In this document: positions 47,114-55,494 of the stretch, piece after piece
Position numbering within the stretch: position 1 is the stretch's first letter
Layout of the letters: every line of letters starts with the position of its first letter
From: Alistipes senegalensis JC50
Lineage (GTDB): Bacteria > Bacteroidota > Bacteroidia > Bacteroidales > Rikenellaceae
Direction of reading: 5' to 3'
DNA length: 64,000 bases
NCBI RefSeq assembly: GCF_025145645.1
Contig: NZ_CP102252.1
Coordinates: forward strand, 3,782,001-3,846,000
The notes under the pieces: model-generated
What the model was told of the DNA's origin: nothing
Seen by the model: only the letters and a program-made list of their open reading frames with translations
Database searches by the model: none
Made by a program: the position numbers and the translations under genes

Positions 47114-48194
47114 GATTATCGCCGGATCATCCTTTGGTGCGACGGTCGGCTATGTAATGAAAGAGCAGTCGCGGATATTGGGATTCGAAGGTATTGAGCC
47201 GCCGGGCGTGCAGGATATGGTGCGCGATTTCAAAGACCAGACGCTATTGAATCCCCGGATCAAAAATGCGGTCGGACATATATCGTTATCCTTCTCCCCG
47301 AAAGATGCCGACCGGCTGACCGACCCGGTTATGGCGCAGATTGCACGCGAGTATATGGAGCGCATGGGGATTCGGAACACGCAGTTTTTGATTGTCCGGC
47401 ACACGGATCAAGCGCATCCGCATTGTCATATTGTCTACAACCGGGTCGGAAACAACGGGCAGACCATATTGGACAAGAATATCAAAATCCGAAACAGCAA
47501 GGTTTGCAAGGAGCTTACAGCCAAATACGGGCTTTACTACCCAAGAGGCAAGGAGCAGGTACGGCGCGAACGGTTGCGCGAGCCGGACAAGACCAAGTAC
47601 ACCATTTACGACGCTATCCGGGGTTGTCTGCCCGGCTGCAAGTCGTGGGGCGATCTGGAGAAACGATTGCAGGAACGAGGTATTACGACCACATTCAAGT
47701 ATTGCGGCAATACCGACCGCAGGCAGGGCGTATTGTTTGGTATGAGCGGCTACACCTTTTCCGGCTCGAAGATCGACCGGGCTTTCAGCTTCTCCAAGTT
47801 AGACCGTCATTTCTCGCAGGCACAGCGGATCGTTACTCCCATCGTACAGCCCCGCTATTCGGCGCAGGCGATCGGGAATTTATCGGTAGCAGTTAGCCAT
47901 TACCGTTCGGCGGTCACCGGGCTGTTCGGCAGTCGCGGTAATTCGGGCGAATCCGTCGATTTGGGCGGCTTCGGCGTGGCGGACGGTGTAACTTTACCGC
48001 CGGGCGGGTATTGCGGCTCAATCGCCCCGGAACAAATGCAGCGGCAGATCGGAGAATCCCACGAAGAACACATAGCCCGCGTTACGGCTTTGATCCGGCA
48101 GGCAACCGAAGCGATGCTGGTCGAGCAGATGGAGCGCAGCCGAAGAATCCGGGAACAGCGAACCAAGAAACGTCAAATTAAAATACATCGTTAA
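47103..48194 (+). CDS. MobA-type relaxase (element 2)
   Basis: A 363-residue MOBP-like relaxase that nicks oriT. The N-terminus is MIGKIIAGSSFGATVGYVMK with a downstream GFEG, and the metal-binding histidine motif is VRHTDQAHPHCHIVYNRVG. Further conserved elements are YCGNTDRRQGVLF and FSGSKIDRAFSFSKLD. The reading frame is intact, unlike both flanking mob genes. It needs transfer machinery from a helper conjugative element. Confidence 0.92.
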   Translation: MIGKIIAGSSFGATVGYVMKEQSRILGFEGIEPPGVQDMVRDFKDQTLLNPRIKNAVGHISLSFSPKDADRLTDPVMAQIAREYMERMGIRNTQFLIVRHTDQAHPHCHIVYNRVGNNGQTILDKNIKIRNSKVCKELTAKYGLYYPRGKEQVRRERLREPDKTKYTIYDAIRGCLPGCKSWGDLEKRLQERGITTTFKYCGNTDRRQGVLFGMSGYTFSGSKIDRAFSFSKLDRHFSQAQRIVTPIVQPRYSAQAIGNLSVAVSHYRSAVTGLFGSRGNSGESVDLGGFGVADGVTLPPGGYCGSIAPEQMQRQIGESHEEHIARVTALIRQATEAMLVEQMERSRRIREQRTKKRQIKIHR

Positions 48195-48197
48195 AGT

Positions 48198-49016
48198 ATG
48201 GCAGAAGAAAAAACAGTCGCATTGGATTGCGACCAATACGAAGATTTCAAGGAAGAGTTTATCAAGGCTTTCAAGGCCGAGATTGCAAAGCTACAGGGCG
48301 GCGGCGATAATACAGCTCTGATGCAACGAATCGACGAGATAGCCCGTGTGCAGAATCTTTCGGCGGAGCAGATCACCAATTTTATCAACCGCATCGGGCA
48401 GATCGACATTAAACCCGTGGTCGAGGTACAGCCGCCCGACATGACGGACGTAAACAGGGCTTTCGGAAAGATCAACGTCAGCACGGAGATACTCGCCGAA
48501 GCAATGAAGCGGATAAATGCCGAGGTAAAGGGTGCATTAAGCGACGAGAAGATCAAAAAGGCGGTACAGCTGTTCGTAAGCCGCGAGGTGGAGAAATACA
48601 AAGAGATGTTAGACGGTCATTGGTCACGTATAAACAGTACGTTAGATCATTTGCTGCATCGGATTCCCTACAATTACGACATCAACAAACGGTTAGTTCG
48701 GGCGTGTGTATGACTGGCTCTGACTGCCGGGCTATCCGTTGTGGGAAATATTTGGCAGGCCGTGAACAATCGGCAATACCGCAAGAATGATTGGAAATAC
48801 CGATATATGCAGGCTGTCTGGCACGGAGAAATGCAACTCATTACCGACCTCGACCGGGTGTTCGAACAAGGCGAGGATAAGAACATCGACGTGGTGAAAA
48901 GAGAGGTCAGGCAGTATGAAAAAGAGATCAAGAAACGCGGCGCGGCAGTCGTAAACCAAGAGCGGACAAAGGCCGAAAAAGAGAAAACGCAGAAAACAAA
49001 GGCCAAGAAAAAGTAG
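48198..49016 (+). pseudogene. Coiled-coil mobilization accessory protein with in-frame TGA
   Basis: A 272-codon frame from ATG 48198 to TAG 49014, interrupted by TGA at 48,711-48,713. Upstream is a coiled-coil protein (MAEEKTVALDCDQYEDFKEE and on) ending INKRLVRACV. Downstream the frame gives LALTAGLSVVGNIWQAV, a membrane segment, then a charged tail with KAEKEKTQKTKAKKK. The layout matches the intact 62,241-63,014 gene of element 3 (coiled coil, membrane segment, charged tail). Trp is a natural residue at the stop position at the start of the membrane helix. Confidence 0.7.
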
Positions 49017-49088
49017 GATGACAGAAAAGGGGCTTGCGGGATCGTCAATGATCCTGCAAGTCCCCTTTTCGTTCGGATGATTGGCCGT

Positions 49089-49988
49089 TTATTGCCGTTC
49101 GCTCAATTCTTTATATAGCTCCAGCCGCAGGCCGCACAGGTTTTCGATAATCCCGCCCGCTTTGCGGACGCGCTCCATATGTATCTCCAACTTTTGCGGT
49201 GCGATGTCGAACCGAATGCCATAGGGAGACTTCATCAGAAAACTCTTCAGACGCGGCAGCGTGAAGATGTTTTCGATATGGGTGTCGTCGAAAGCAAGCA
49301 TCAACTTCGTGGAAAGCGTCCGCATCCGGTCGTGCATGATGACTGGATCGTGGCTGTCGAACTCCAGACCGTGATAGACGTAGTAAAGCGTGTGATAGAA
49401 ATAGACCATTGCCTGCGCCGAGAACTGCGCGGCCAGACGCATATTACGGCTCTCGCTGAAAGCGTCCTGCGCCTGTTCAAGCAGTTCATTGCCCTGCGTG
49501 CGGAACGTGTCGAAATGGAATTTAGCGTCGGCATACGCCTTGGCGAAGTCGATCGGGTGCTTCGGACGCTGAAAATGGTAACTGTCGCTACAATACAGCA
49601 ACTCGCCTTCGGCATGGGCAAAGAAGAGGAACGGCGTTGAGTTCGATTCGACATAGCTCAACGTCATGATGTAAAGATTGATGTAGGTAATCTTCCGGCA
49701 GCTGTACGGCACTTTGTAGCGCAGGATGCGTTTGGTCTGCATCCAATCGTATTCCGGGGTTTCACGAACGACCATCAGCAGATCATATGCCATTGCGTCG
49801 CTATGCGGCGTGCCGCCGACCAATTTACCGAAAAGCAGGATATATTCGGGATCGAAATAGCCGTCCGTTAGGCAGTGGACGATCCGGGCGGCTTCGGCAG
49901 GATCGTAAAGTGGTTCGGCGGGCTGTTCGAGTGCAAGGGCTATGCGTTGTGCAGAGTTTTCCTGCACGAGGTTTTGATTCGTTTCCAT
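49089..49988 (-). CDS. MNT/HEPN-like protein with degenerate nucleotidyltransferase core
   Basis: A 299-residue protein from ATG 49988. Residues about 40-75 (EYILLFGKLVGGTPHSDAMAYDLLMV) resemble a minimal nucleotidyltransferase domain. The usual GS is replaced by GK and the catalytic DxD by AYD, so it is probably inactive. The C-terminal half (SESRNMRLAAQFSAQAMVYFYHTLYYVYHG) looks like a HEPN helical bundle. MNT-HEPN pairs often act as toxin-antitoxin or defence units; this fused form on a mobile element may do so, but this is inference. The ORF is open 20 codons further upstream. Confidence 0.65.
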   Translation of the reverse strand: METNQNLVQENSAQRIALALEQPAEPLYDPAEAARIVHCLTDGYFDPEYILLFGKLVGGTPHSDAMAYDLLMVVRETPEYDWMQTKRILRYKVPYSCRKITYINLYIMTLSYVESNSTPFLFFAHAEGELLYCSDSYHFQRPKHPIDFAKAYADAKFHFDTFRTQGNELLEQAQDAFSESRNMRLAAQFSAQAMVYFYHTLYYVYHGLEFDSHDPVIMHDRMRTLSTKLMLAFDDTHIENIFTLPRLKSFLMKSPYGIRFDIAPQKLEIHMERVRKAGGIIENLCGLRLELYKELSERQ

Positions 49989-50178
49989 TTGATTGATTGT
50001 TAGAAATTTGACATAGTAAGGGCTGTCCTTATCACCGCATTTCGGCAATAAAGAGAATAACGATTTGGTTAGCAGTTACTTGCTAATCTGGCGGGTGGAA
50101 ATGGAAACGAATAAAGAGATTGCACGGCGGGAACCGCCTGCGGCTGGCCTTACGGCGTGTCTGCGTCGGAACGCGGAC

Positions 50179-50235
50179 GGGATACATGGTTCGCATAAAT
50201 AAAAAAAGGATGCGCAGCTGCGAACCATATATCCC
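50179..50235. repeat. Long stem-loop in the structured region
   Basis: GGGATA-C-ATGGTTCGCA pairs with TGCGAACCAT-A-TATCCC, a stem of about 16 bp with one mismatch, around a 23-nt A-rich loop. Confidence 0.75.
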
Positions 50236-50245
50236 CCTTTTACAG

Positions 50246-50326
50246 GCTCAATAAAGTGCCGTTCGCGGGTCGCTAAACCCCAACGACTCTACGCATACCT
50301 TTTCTAATGCGGTTGCTTTATTGAGC
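50246..50326. repeat. Long-range 11-bp stem enclosing 59 nt
   Basis: GCTCAATAAAG (50,246-50,256) and CTTTATTGAGC (50,316-50,326) are perfect complements. It lies 10 nt after the previous stem, so both may belong to one folded RNA or DNA structure. Confidence 0.7.
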
Positions 50327-50416
50327 ACCGACAGTAAAAGTTGTAGAAATATATGATTCGCAGGAACAAAGATAAGAAAAATTCGATGTAATTTTGCAAT
50401 TACTATATAACTTTTA

Positions 50417-51438
50417 ACCCGTTGGTTGAATTAAAATAAAGCATCTTTAACAAGACCAATTTTACGATGGTTACAGAAGTTGATGTATTGCAGCACGGTC
50501 ATAGCAGCGATTTTTGCGGCAGTACGTGTAAACAGTCCGCCTGTCTGCTTTGCATAATTGCGTACCATCATGAATTGGTCGTTAAGTTGAGAGAAAACGG
50601 TTTCGATTCGCTTCCTGAAACGCCTGTAAGCCCACGAAGGATTTCTCCAATTCTTTTGGTTCAAGCGATACGGGACTTCAAGCTTGATATGAGCCGTTTC
50701 GAAAAGGTCTTGTTGCACCTCAGCACTTAAATACCCCTTATCTCCAAGCATAAGACAGTCGTGATAATCCCACTTTGCATCATCCAGATAATGTATATCA
50801 TGAACATTTGCAGCCGTTATATCATAAGAGTGAATAACACCACTTATTCCACAGATAGCGTGGAGCTTATACCCATAGTAATACATTTGTTGGGAGGCGC
50901 AAAAGCCTTTGGAAGGTGCGCTTTGCGGATTATCATTTCCCATAACGCAACGCTTGGCTCGTGCCAGCTGGCATACTTTGACAGGCTTGGAGTCTATCAC
51001 AAAGACATTTTCCCCACCGTCTATGCTCTTGGCAATATCCCTGCGGATGTCTTCTGCAAGACAAGCCGTGAGTTTGCGACGGACGTTGAACTGTCTTCTG
51101 GATATAAGGTTAGGGATATGTTCGGGAGATTCAGCCAATCTTTAAAAGAGGTTGTTCTCGCTGTCATAACCGAATGCTTCGGCTGTAAGAGAAAGAGCTA
51201 TAACTTCCAAATCAGAAAAGGTGGGAATAACTCCACGGCGAGATACATTGCCATGTTCATTTACACGATTTCCTGCAAATTTCTTGCAGATGTCGTTGAT
51301 TTTTGTGAATTTTTCGATGAAGTTGTGCATACGACGGTTTGAACTCAATAGTTTGGATGCTATTAAGTTACTAAAAACCAGAAATATGCACAACCTTTCA
51401 TTTGTCATTTTACTAACTTTTTAATTCAACCAACGGGT
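50417..51438 (-). mobile_element. IS982-family insertion sequence
   Basis: A 1022-bp element with near-perfect terminal repeats: ACCCGTTGGTTGAATTAAA at the left and its complement ending ACGGGT at 51,438. It is flanked by the 8-bp direct repeat AACTTTTA (50,409-50,416 and 51,439-51,446), a target duplication. It is inserted 21 bp upstream of the DUF5677 gene. Confidence 0.85.
50431..51408 (-). pseudogene. IS982 transposase with in-frame TAA
   Basis: A DDE transposase frame of 325 codons from ATG 51408, interrupted by TAA at 51,142-51,144 (GYDSENNLF, stop, RLAESPEHIPN). The C-terminal part carries NVFVIDSKPVKVCQLARAKR with catalytic Asp, SAPSKGFCASQQMYYYGYKL, LMLGDKGYLSAEV with Asp, and RIETVFSQLN with Glu. 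AAA (Lys) to TAA is the likely change. The copy is probably inactive unless helped in trans. Confidence 0.82.
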
Positions 51439-51459
51439 AACTTTTAATAAAGTTTATCA

Positions 51460-52263
51460 ATGGATACAACACTAATGTCAGAATACGTCGAATTGCATAA
51501 AAAAATCATAGAAAAACTATATAGATATGTGGAATATCATTATTTTGATGCAAATGATGCACCTCAATTACTCTCAAAAAATGACGCTGTTATTGCAGGG
51601 AATTTTGCCCGATTAATTAAACTAAATGTTTCAATATTGCAACATGTATGCGAATGCAAAGGTGAAATATTAATGATCTTATTAAGATGCTATATTGAAA
51701 CATATGTCAATATTAAATATTTCTTATCAACGGACAACACCGTCAAAGAAGCTTACATAAAGGATTCGTTATCCAACGAAGTAAAATTCTCAGAAACAAT
51801 AAAAACAAATATAACCAATAGAGATGGAAATATTCTGGATATTGAAAAAAGGATGATAGATTCAATTAACAAGGCTTTCTCAATATCAGGTTATCAAGAT
51901 AAAAAGGTTAGCCGCAATTATCAGTGGAAAAGCATTAAAGAGCGAGTTAAAATTGTTGTTAATGATAAAGATACATTTTACAATGGACTGATAGGTATGT
52001 CGAGTCACTCTATTCATGGTAAATGGCAAGATATTCTTAAATATAATCTATTTTTGAAAGAAAATGATAAATTTTCAATCAATATTGAATGGACATCCCC
52101 ACAGCCACAACTTATGGATTGCGTTATTTGGGCGAATATTGATTTATTAGATGTAATCAAAGGAGCATCTGAAATTACAATAGATGAATATAAACAACAA
52201 TTAATATCTCTTATCTCTCGTCACGAAGAATCTCTTAAAAATACTCACAACACATCGAAATAA
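51460..52263 (+). CDS. DUF5677 family protein
   Basis: A 267-residue protein of very low GC, unlike its host. It is helical with the DUF5677 pattern: AGNFARLIKLNVSILQHV, then MILLRCYIETYVNIKYFL and LIGMSSHSIHGKWQDI. The family function is unknown, and it is common on mobile elements. The IS982 insertion 21 bp upstream may have separated it from its promoter or given it a new one. Confidence 0.75.
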   Translation: MDTTLMSEYVELHKKIIEKLYRYVEYHYFDANDAPQLLSKNDAVIAGNFARLIKLNVSILQHVCECKGEILMILLRCYIETYVNIKYFLSTDNTVKEAYIKDSLSNEVKFSETIKTNITNRDGNILDIEKRMIDSINKAFSISGYQDKKVSRNYQWKSIKERVKIVVNDKDTFYNGLIGMSSHSIHGKWQDILKYNLFLKENDKFSINIEWTSPQPQLMDCVIWANIDLLDVIKGASEITIDEYKQQLISLISRHEESLKNTHNTSK

Positions 52264-52274
52264 ATATTTTGTCA

Positions 52275-52299
52275 TTTTTTACACCTTAATTTACACCCC
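52275..52299. repeat. Arm-type repeat near the right end of element 2
   Basis: TTTTTTACACC followed by TTAATTTACACCCC, a close copy of 44,128-44,150 in the same orientation. Confidence 0.5.
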
Positions 52300-52308
52300 A
52301 ACAAAAGC

Positions 52309-52344
52309 AAAATCCCTATTAATCAGCTGATTAATAGGGATTTT
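52309..52344. terminator. Perfect 36-bp palindrome, terminator-like
   Basis: An uninterrupted palindrome centred between 52,326 and 52,327 (arms AAAATCCCTATTAATCAG). It ends the DUF5677 transcript and directly precedes the second CGTACCCGGAGCCG copy. Confidence 0.75.
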
Positions 52345-52345
52345 C

Positions 52346-52359
52346 CGTACCCGGAGCCG
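52346..52359. repeat. Putative attR of element 2 and attL of element 3
   Basis: CGTACCCGGAGCCG, the second copy. It sits between the end of element 2 and the integrase of element 3. The right boundary of element 3 is not in the window. Confidence 0.6.
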
Positions 52360-52559
52360 CATTTGAATATACTAAATTCTATTAAACCTAAATAGAAGTC
52401 AAAATAGATGACTTTGCATTTATTTTATTTATTATCAATAATATATAAATATTCAATCATTTTACCAGATAAATTCAGATTGAACATATTTTAGCAGATG
52501 TGGGGAAAATGTGGGGAATTTTTCGTATTTTTGCTCTGTCAATCCGGAATCTGGGTACT

Positions 52560-53909
52560 ATGAAAATAACTCTCATCATCAAAAAGAGCGTAAAACGCTA
52601 TGATACAGAATCGAAGGCGACCATTTACGCACGTCTGCGGGATGGCAGACAGGTAGATATGGTCGCACCGACCCGGCTCACCATCAATCCCAATCTTTGG
52701 GATGACAAGGCCGAACAGGTCAAAAGCAAAATCGTTTGCGACGACGAAATGCGTTCCTATTACAACGATGAAGCCCGCAAACTCAAGTCCTACCTCGAAA
52801 AAGCCTATCAGTCCCGACAGACGGCAGAACCGCAGAAAGAGTGGCTGAAAGAGACTTTGGAACAATATTACAATCCGCAAAAGTACAATGTCGAAACGGC
52901 CACGGAAGAAACGGCCAAACCGACATTGATCGCATTGTTCGACGAATTTCTCGAAAAGCACCGTCTTTCCGATGTCCGCAAAAAGAATTACCGGGTCATC
53001 AAACGAGGATTACAGCGGTATGAACTTTATATCCGGACAACCAAGAGGGGGCAAAAAGCATTCGTATTGGACATCGATCAAGTAACGGCCGACACCTTGC
53101 GGAATATTTGGGATTTTTTGGAAAATGAATACCGCTACTGCGCTCTTTACCCGGAAATCTACGCAGCTATCCCCGAAGCACGCACGCCGCAACCCAGAGG
53201 AAAGAATACGTTATTGGATTGTTTCTCGCGCATCCGAACTTTCTTCTACTGGTGCAACAGCAACAAAAAGACCCGGAACCGACCGTTCGACGATTTCCCG
53301 TTGGAGGAATGCACATACGGAACGCCTTATTATATCACGGTCGAGGAGTTGCACAAGATTTACGGCACGAATCTGATGCGGCATCCGCAACTGGCCGTTC
53401 AGCGCGACATCTTCGTTTTTCAATGTCTGATCGGCTGCCGGGTGGGTGATCTGCTGAAAATGACGAAATCGAATCTGATCGACGGAGCCATCGAGTATAT
53501 ACCACGCAAGACCAAAGAAGGGCGGCCGCTGACCGTGCGGGTTCCGCTGAATCAGACAGCCAAAGAGATCGTATCCCGTTATAAAAGTCTGGACGGCGAC
53601 AAACTGCTACCGTTCATCTCCGAGCAGAAATACAATCTGGCGATCAAGCGGATTTTCAAAGCTGCCGGATTGAAACGGTTGGTTACGGTCATAAACCCCA
53701 CTACTCGCGAAGAAGAAAAGAGGGTGCTTTACGAGATCGCCTCGTCGCATCTGGCCCGCCGAACATTCGTCGGAAACCTGTACAAGCAAGTCAAAGATCC
53801 CAATCTGGTCGGAGCTTTAAGCGGACATAAGGAAGGCAGCAAGGCTTTCGCACGTTATCGCACCATCGACGATGAAATGAAAAAAGAATTAGTAAATTTG
53901 TTATCGTAA
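52560..53909 (+). CDS. Tyrosine recombinase/integrase (element 3)
   Basis: A 449-residue integrase from ATG 52560; a TATTTTTG promoter box lies about 30 bp upstream, which excludes the longer start. It has an arm-binding N-terminus (MKITLIIKKSVKRYDTES) and a SAM-like domain. Catalytic residues include Arg in QCLIGCRVGDLLKM, His and Arg in SSHLARRTFVGN, His in LSGHKEGSKAFARY and the nucleophile Tyr in ARYRTI. It belongs to a different subfamily from the element 2 enzyme. Confidence 0.9.
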   Translation: MKITLIIKKSVKRYDTESKATIYARLRDGRQVDMVAPTRLTINPNLWDDKAEQVKSKIVCDDEMRSYYNDEARKLKSYLEKAYQSRQTAEPQKEWLKETLEQYYNPQKYNVETATEETAKPTLIALFDEFLEKHRLSDVRKKNYRVIKRGLQRYELYIRTTKRGQKAFVLDIDQVTADTLRNIWDFLENEYRYCALYPEIYAAIPEARTPQPRGKNTLLDCFSRIRTFFYWCNSNKKTRNRPFDDFPLEECTYGTPYYITVEELHKIYGTNLMRHPQLAVQRDIFVFQCLIGCRVGDLLKMTKSNLIDGAIEYIPRKTKEGRPLTVRVPLNQTAKEIVSRYKSLDGDKLLPFISEQKYNLAIKRIFKAAGLKRLVTVINPTTREEEKRVLYEIASSHLARRTFVGNLYKQVKDPNLVGALSGHKEGSKAFARYRTIDDEMKKELVNLLS

Positions 53910-53967
53910 AGGAGATGATTGCGTCCGCAGCGCGGTCGGAATGCAACGAACATTAGCCCGCAATCAT

Positions 53968-54049
53968 AAATCACATTAAACAGTGATTTTATTTGACTTA
54001 TTCATAAATTGCGCTATATTTGCATTAAAATCACATCAAATTGGGATTT
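53968..54049 (+). promoter_or_regulatory. hipB promoter with two operator palindromes
   Basis: Two inverted repeats of equal spacing, AAATCAC-N8-GTGATTT (53,968-53,989) and AAATCAC-N8-GGGATTT (54,028-54,049), flank the -7 box TATATTTG (54,015-54,022). The second abuts the hipB ATG. They are likely HipB-binding sites for autoregulation. Confidence 0.75.
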
Positions 54050-54289
54050 ATGGACAAAGTCGGTAATGCAATAAAAGAGCGCCGCAAGATATTGAAAATA
54101 ACGCAACGGACACTTGCGGAATTGGCCGGCGTGGGTATCAACACGCTCACAAAAATTGAGCGCGGAGAAGGGAATCCCACGGTCGAAGTTCTTGAAAAAA
54201 TACTCGATACGCTGGGGCTGGAACTACAAATCGGAGTCAAACAGCGGAATGAATTACGAACTATATTAAAAAATGCGGAAAAAGAGTAA
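54050..54289 (+). CDS. hipB: HipB-like XRE antitoxin/repressor
   Basis: A 79-residue helix-turn-helix protein from ATG 54050. The HTH is LKITQRTLAELAGVGINTLTKIE, then GNPTVEVLEKILDTLGLEL. The TTG start 9 bp upstream lies in an operator and is less likely. It binds operators upstream and represses the locus; in HipBST systems it also forms part of the antitoxin complex. It is separated from hipS by an IS110 element. Confidence 0.88.
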   Translation: MDKVGNAIKERRKILKITQRTLAELAGVGINTLTKIERGEGNPTVEVLEKILDTLGLELQIGVKQRNELRTILKNAEKE

Positions 54290-54295
54290 TAATAT

Positions 54296-55492
54296 CGGAG
54301 AATGGTTCCTGCTAAGGTCTGTTGGAGACGAATCCGTCGACATATTCTTTATCGTGCGCAACAACAGCAAAAGCCTGCCTGACGAGTTTATTTGCGACAG
54401 CGATCATAGCGAGTTTTCCCGACTTTCCGTTTTGCCTGAGCCTCGTATAAGTCTCTTTGCATTGGGCATTGAACCTACTGGCAGGCCAAGCGGCGATATA
54501 GAGAAGTCCTCTGGTGTATGCGTCTCCGTTTCGGTTGATATGCCCTTTGATGTTTACCGAAGTTCCGGATTGTTCGTAAGTGGGACAGATACCGAGATAG
54601 CGGGACACCTGCTTGGCATTCTGGAAGTAAGTGAATCCTCCGGTAGTGATGATGAGCGCCGTGGCGAGCGTTATGCCTATACCTTTGATGGTTGTCAGGA
54701 GTGCGAGTTGCCGGCTGAACTCGACTTCGACAAGATCCGTGAGTTCCGACTGAAGCCTGTCACGCTTCTTTTCAAGGAACTTGATCGTTTCGTCTACGGT
54801 ATGAGTTGCACCTTTGTCCGGGACAGGCAGACATGCGAGAGAGCCACGAAGGTTCGACATGGCGGTAATCTGCTTAGTAAGTTGGCGAATGACGGTTCTT
54901 TTCTGTCGGAGCCGCAGGATGGCCTCTCCCTGGACCTTGAAAGGACGCGGGTTCATCTTCTCTCCGTACAAGGTAATGAGTCGTGCATCGCTCTTATCGG
55001 TCTTGATCGTAGAGAGCATGGCTTTGGCGAAGTTCTTTACCTTCAGCGGATTCTCCATGCTGACAGTAATTCCGGCGACATTGAGCATATACAGCAGCAA
55101 GGCACTGTAGTTCCCTGTCGCCTCCATAACACAGTGGATACTGCCATCTTTGGGGAGAGTCCCGATAAACTGTCTGATACCAGCGGTCGTGTTGTTAAAA
55201 GTACGGATCTCCCCGCCTTTGTCGGAGGAGTAAGCTACCACGAATGTAGCCTTGCTCACGTCGATTCCAATGTACCTCATGGCCGTTCGTTTTTTGGTTC
55301 TAACGACATCGCTTACATCTTGGTCCTTCATTGCGAATGCGGGCTCAAACACCTTACGAACTATCCGGATTCTGATGTAAAGAGTATGGGGTCAGAACAT
55401 AATTCCCGGTTTAGAAGACCAATGAGAGATCGGACTTATTCCATACTCTGATGTCTTTACTATTCAAATTTAATTAACTAAGTACAAATATA
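54296..55492 (-). mobile_element. IS110-family element inserted in the hip locus (approximate ends)
   Basis: Contains an IS110 transposase on the minus strand. IS110 elements lack terminal inverted repeats, so ends are estimated from the hipB stop (54,289) and the hipS start (55,495). The non-coding segment 55,281-55,490 upstream of the transposase would contain the bridge RNA. It contains an inverted match GTAAAGAGTATGG/CCATACTC. Confidence 0.65.
54312..55280 (-). CDS. IS110-family transposase
   Basis: A 322-residue DEDD/serine transposase from ATG 55280. The RuvC-like residues are Asp in YIGIDVSKATFVV, Glu in VMEATGNYSALLL and the Asp pair in KTDKSDARLITLYG. The C-terminal transposase_20 part has TTIKGIGITLATALI and YLGICPTYEQSGTSV. 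The frame is intact. It is guided by a bridge RNA in related elements. Confidence 0.92.
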   Translation of the reverse strand: MRYIGIDVSKATFVVAYSSDKGGEIRTFNNTTAGIRQFIGTLPKDGSIHCVMEATGNYSALLLYMLNVAGITVSMENPLKVKNFAKAMLSTIKTDKSDARLITLYGEKMNPRPFKVQGEAILRLRQKRTVIRQLTKQITAMSNLRGSLACLPVPDKGATHTVDETIKFLEKKRDRLQSELTDLVEVEFSRQLALLTTIKGIGITLATALIITTGGFTYFQNAKQVSRYLGICPTYEQSGTSVNIKGHINRNGDAYTRGLLYIAAWPASRFNAQCKETYTRLRQNGKSGKLAMIAVANKLVRQAFAVVAHDKEYVDGFVSNRP

Positions 55493-55494
55493 CA

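Larger units (their letters stand above)
49989..50416. other. Structured non-coding region
   Basis: No ORF of merit over about 430 bp. It contains two strong stems (50,179-50,235 and 50,246-50,326, listed separately) between the MNT/HEPN-like gene and the IS982 copy. The rest shows no recognizable signal. Confidence 0.55.
44001..52359. mobile_element. Mobilizable element 2
   Basis: An 8.4-kb segment between two CGTACCCGGAGCCG copies. An integrase lies beside the left copy, followed by small proteins, HTH, oriT-MobC-MobA, an MNT/HEPN-like gene and a DUF5677 gene. Both ends share a TTTTTTACACC repeat. The replication genes found in element 3 between HTH and oriT are absent here. Confidence 0.7.

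Noticed and set aside
22685..48713. Genome-wide genetic code change (UGA = Trp)
   Set aside because: Host genes such as the acyl-CoA synthetase end at TGA, and the affected genes also use TGG, so a general code change is not supported.
50179..50326. Possible retron msr-msd
   Set aside because: No reverse transcriptase gene is nearby and the stems lack a typical a1/a2 arrangement.
54273..55451. A 392-residue plus-strand frame over the IS110 transposase
   Set aside because: It is the antisense of the transposase, whose DEDD motifs are clear on the minus strand.
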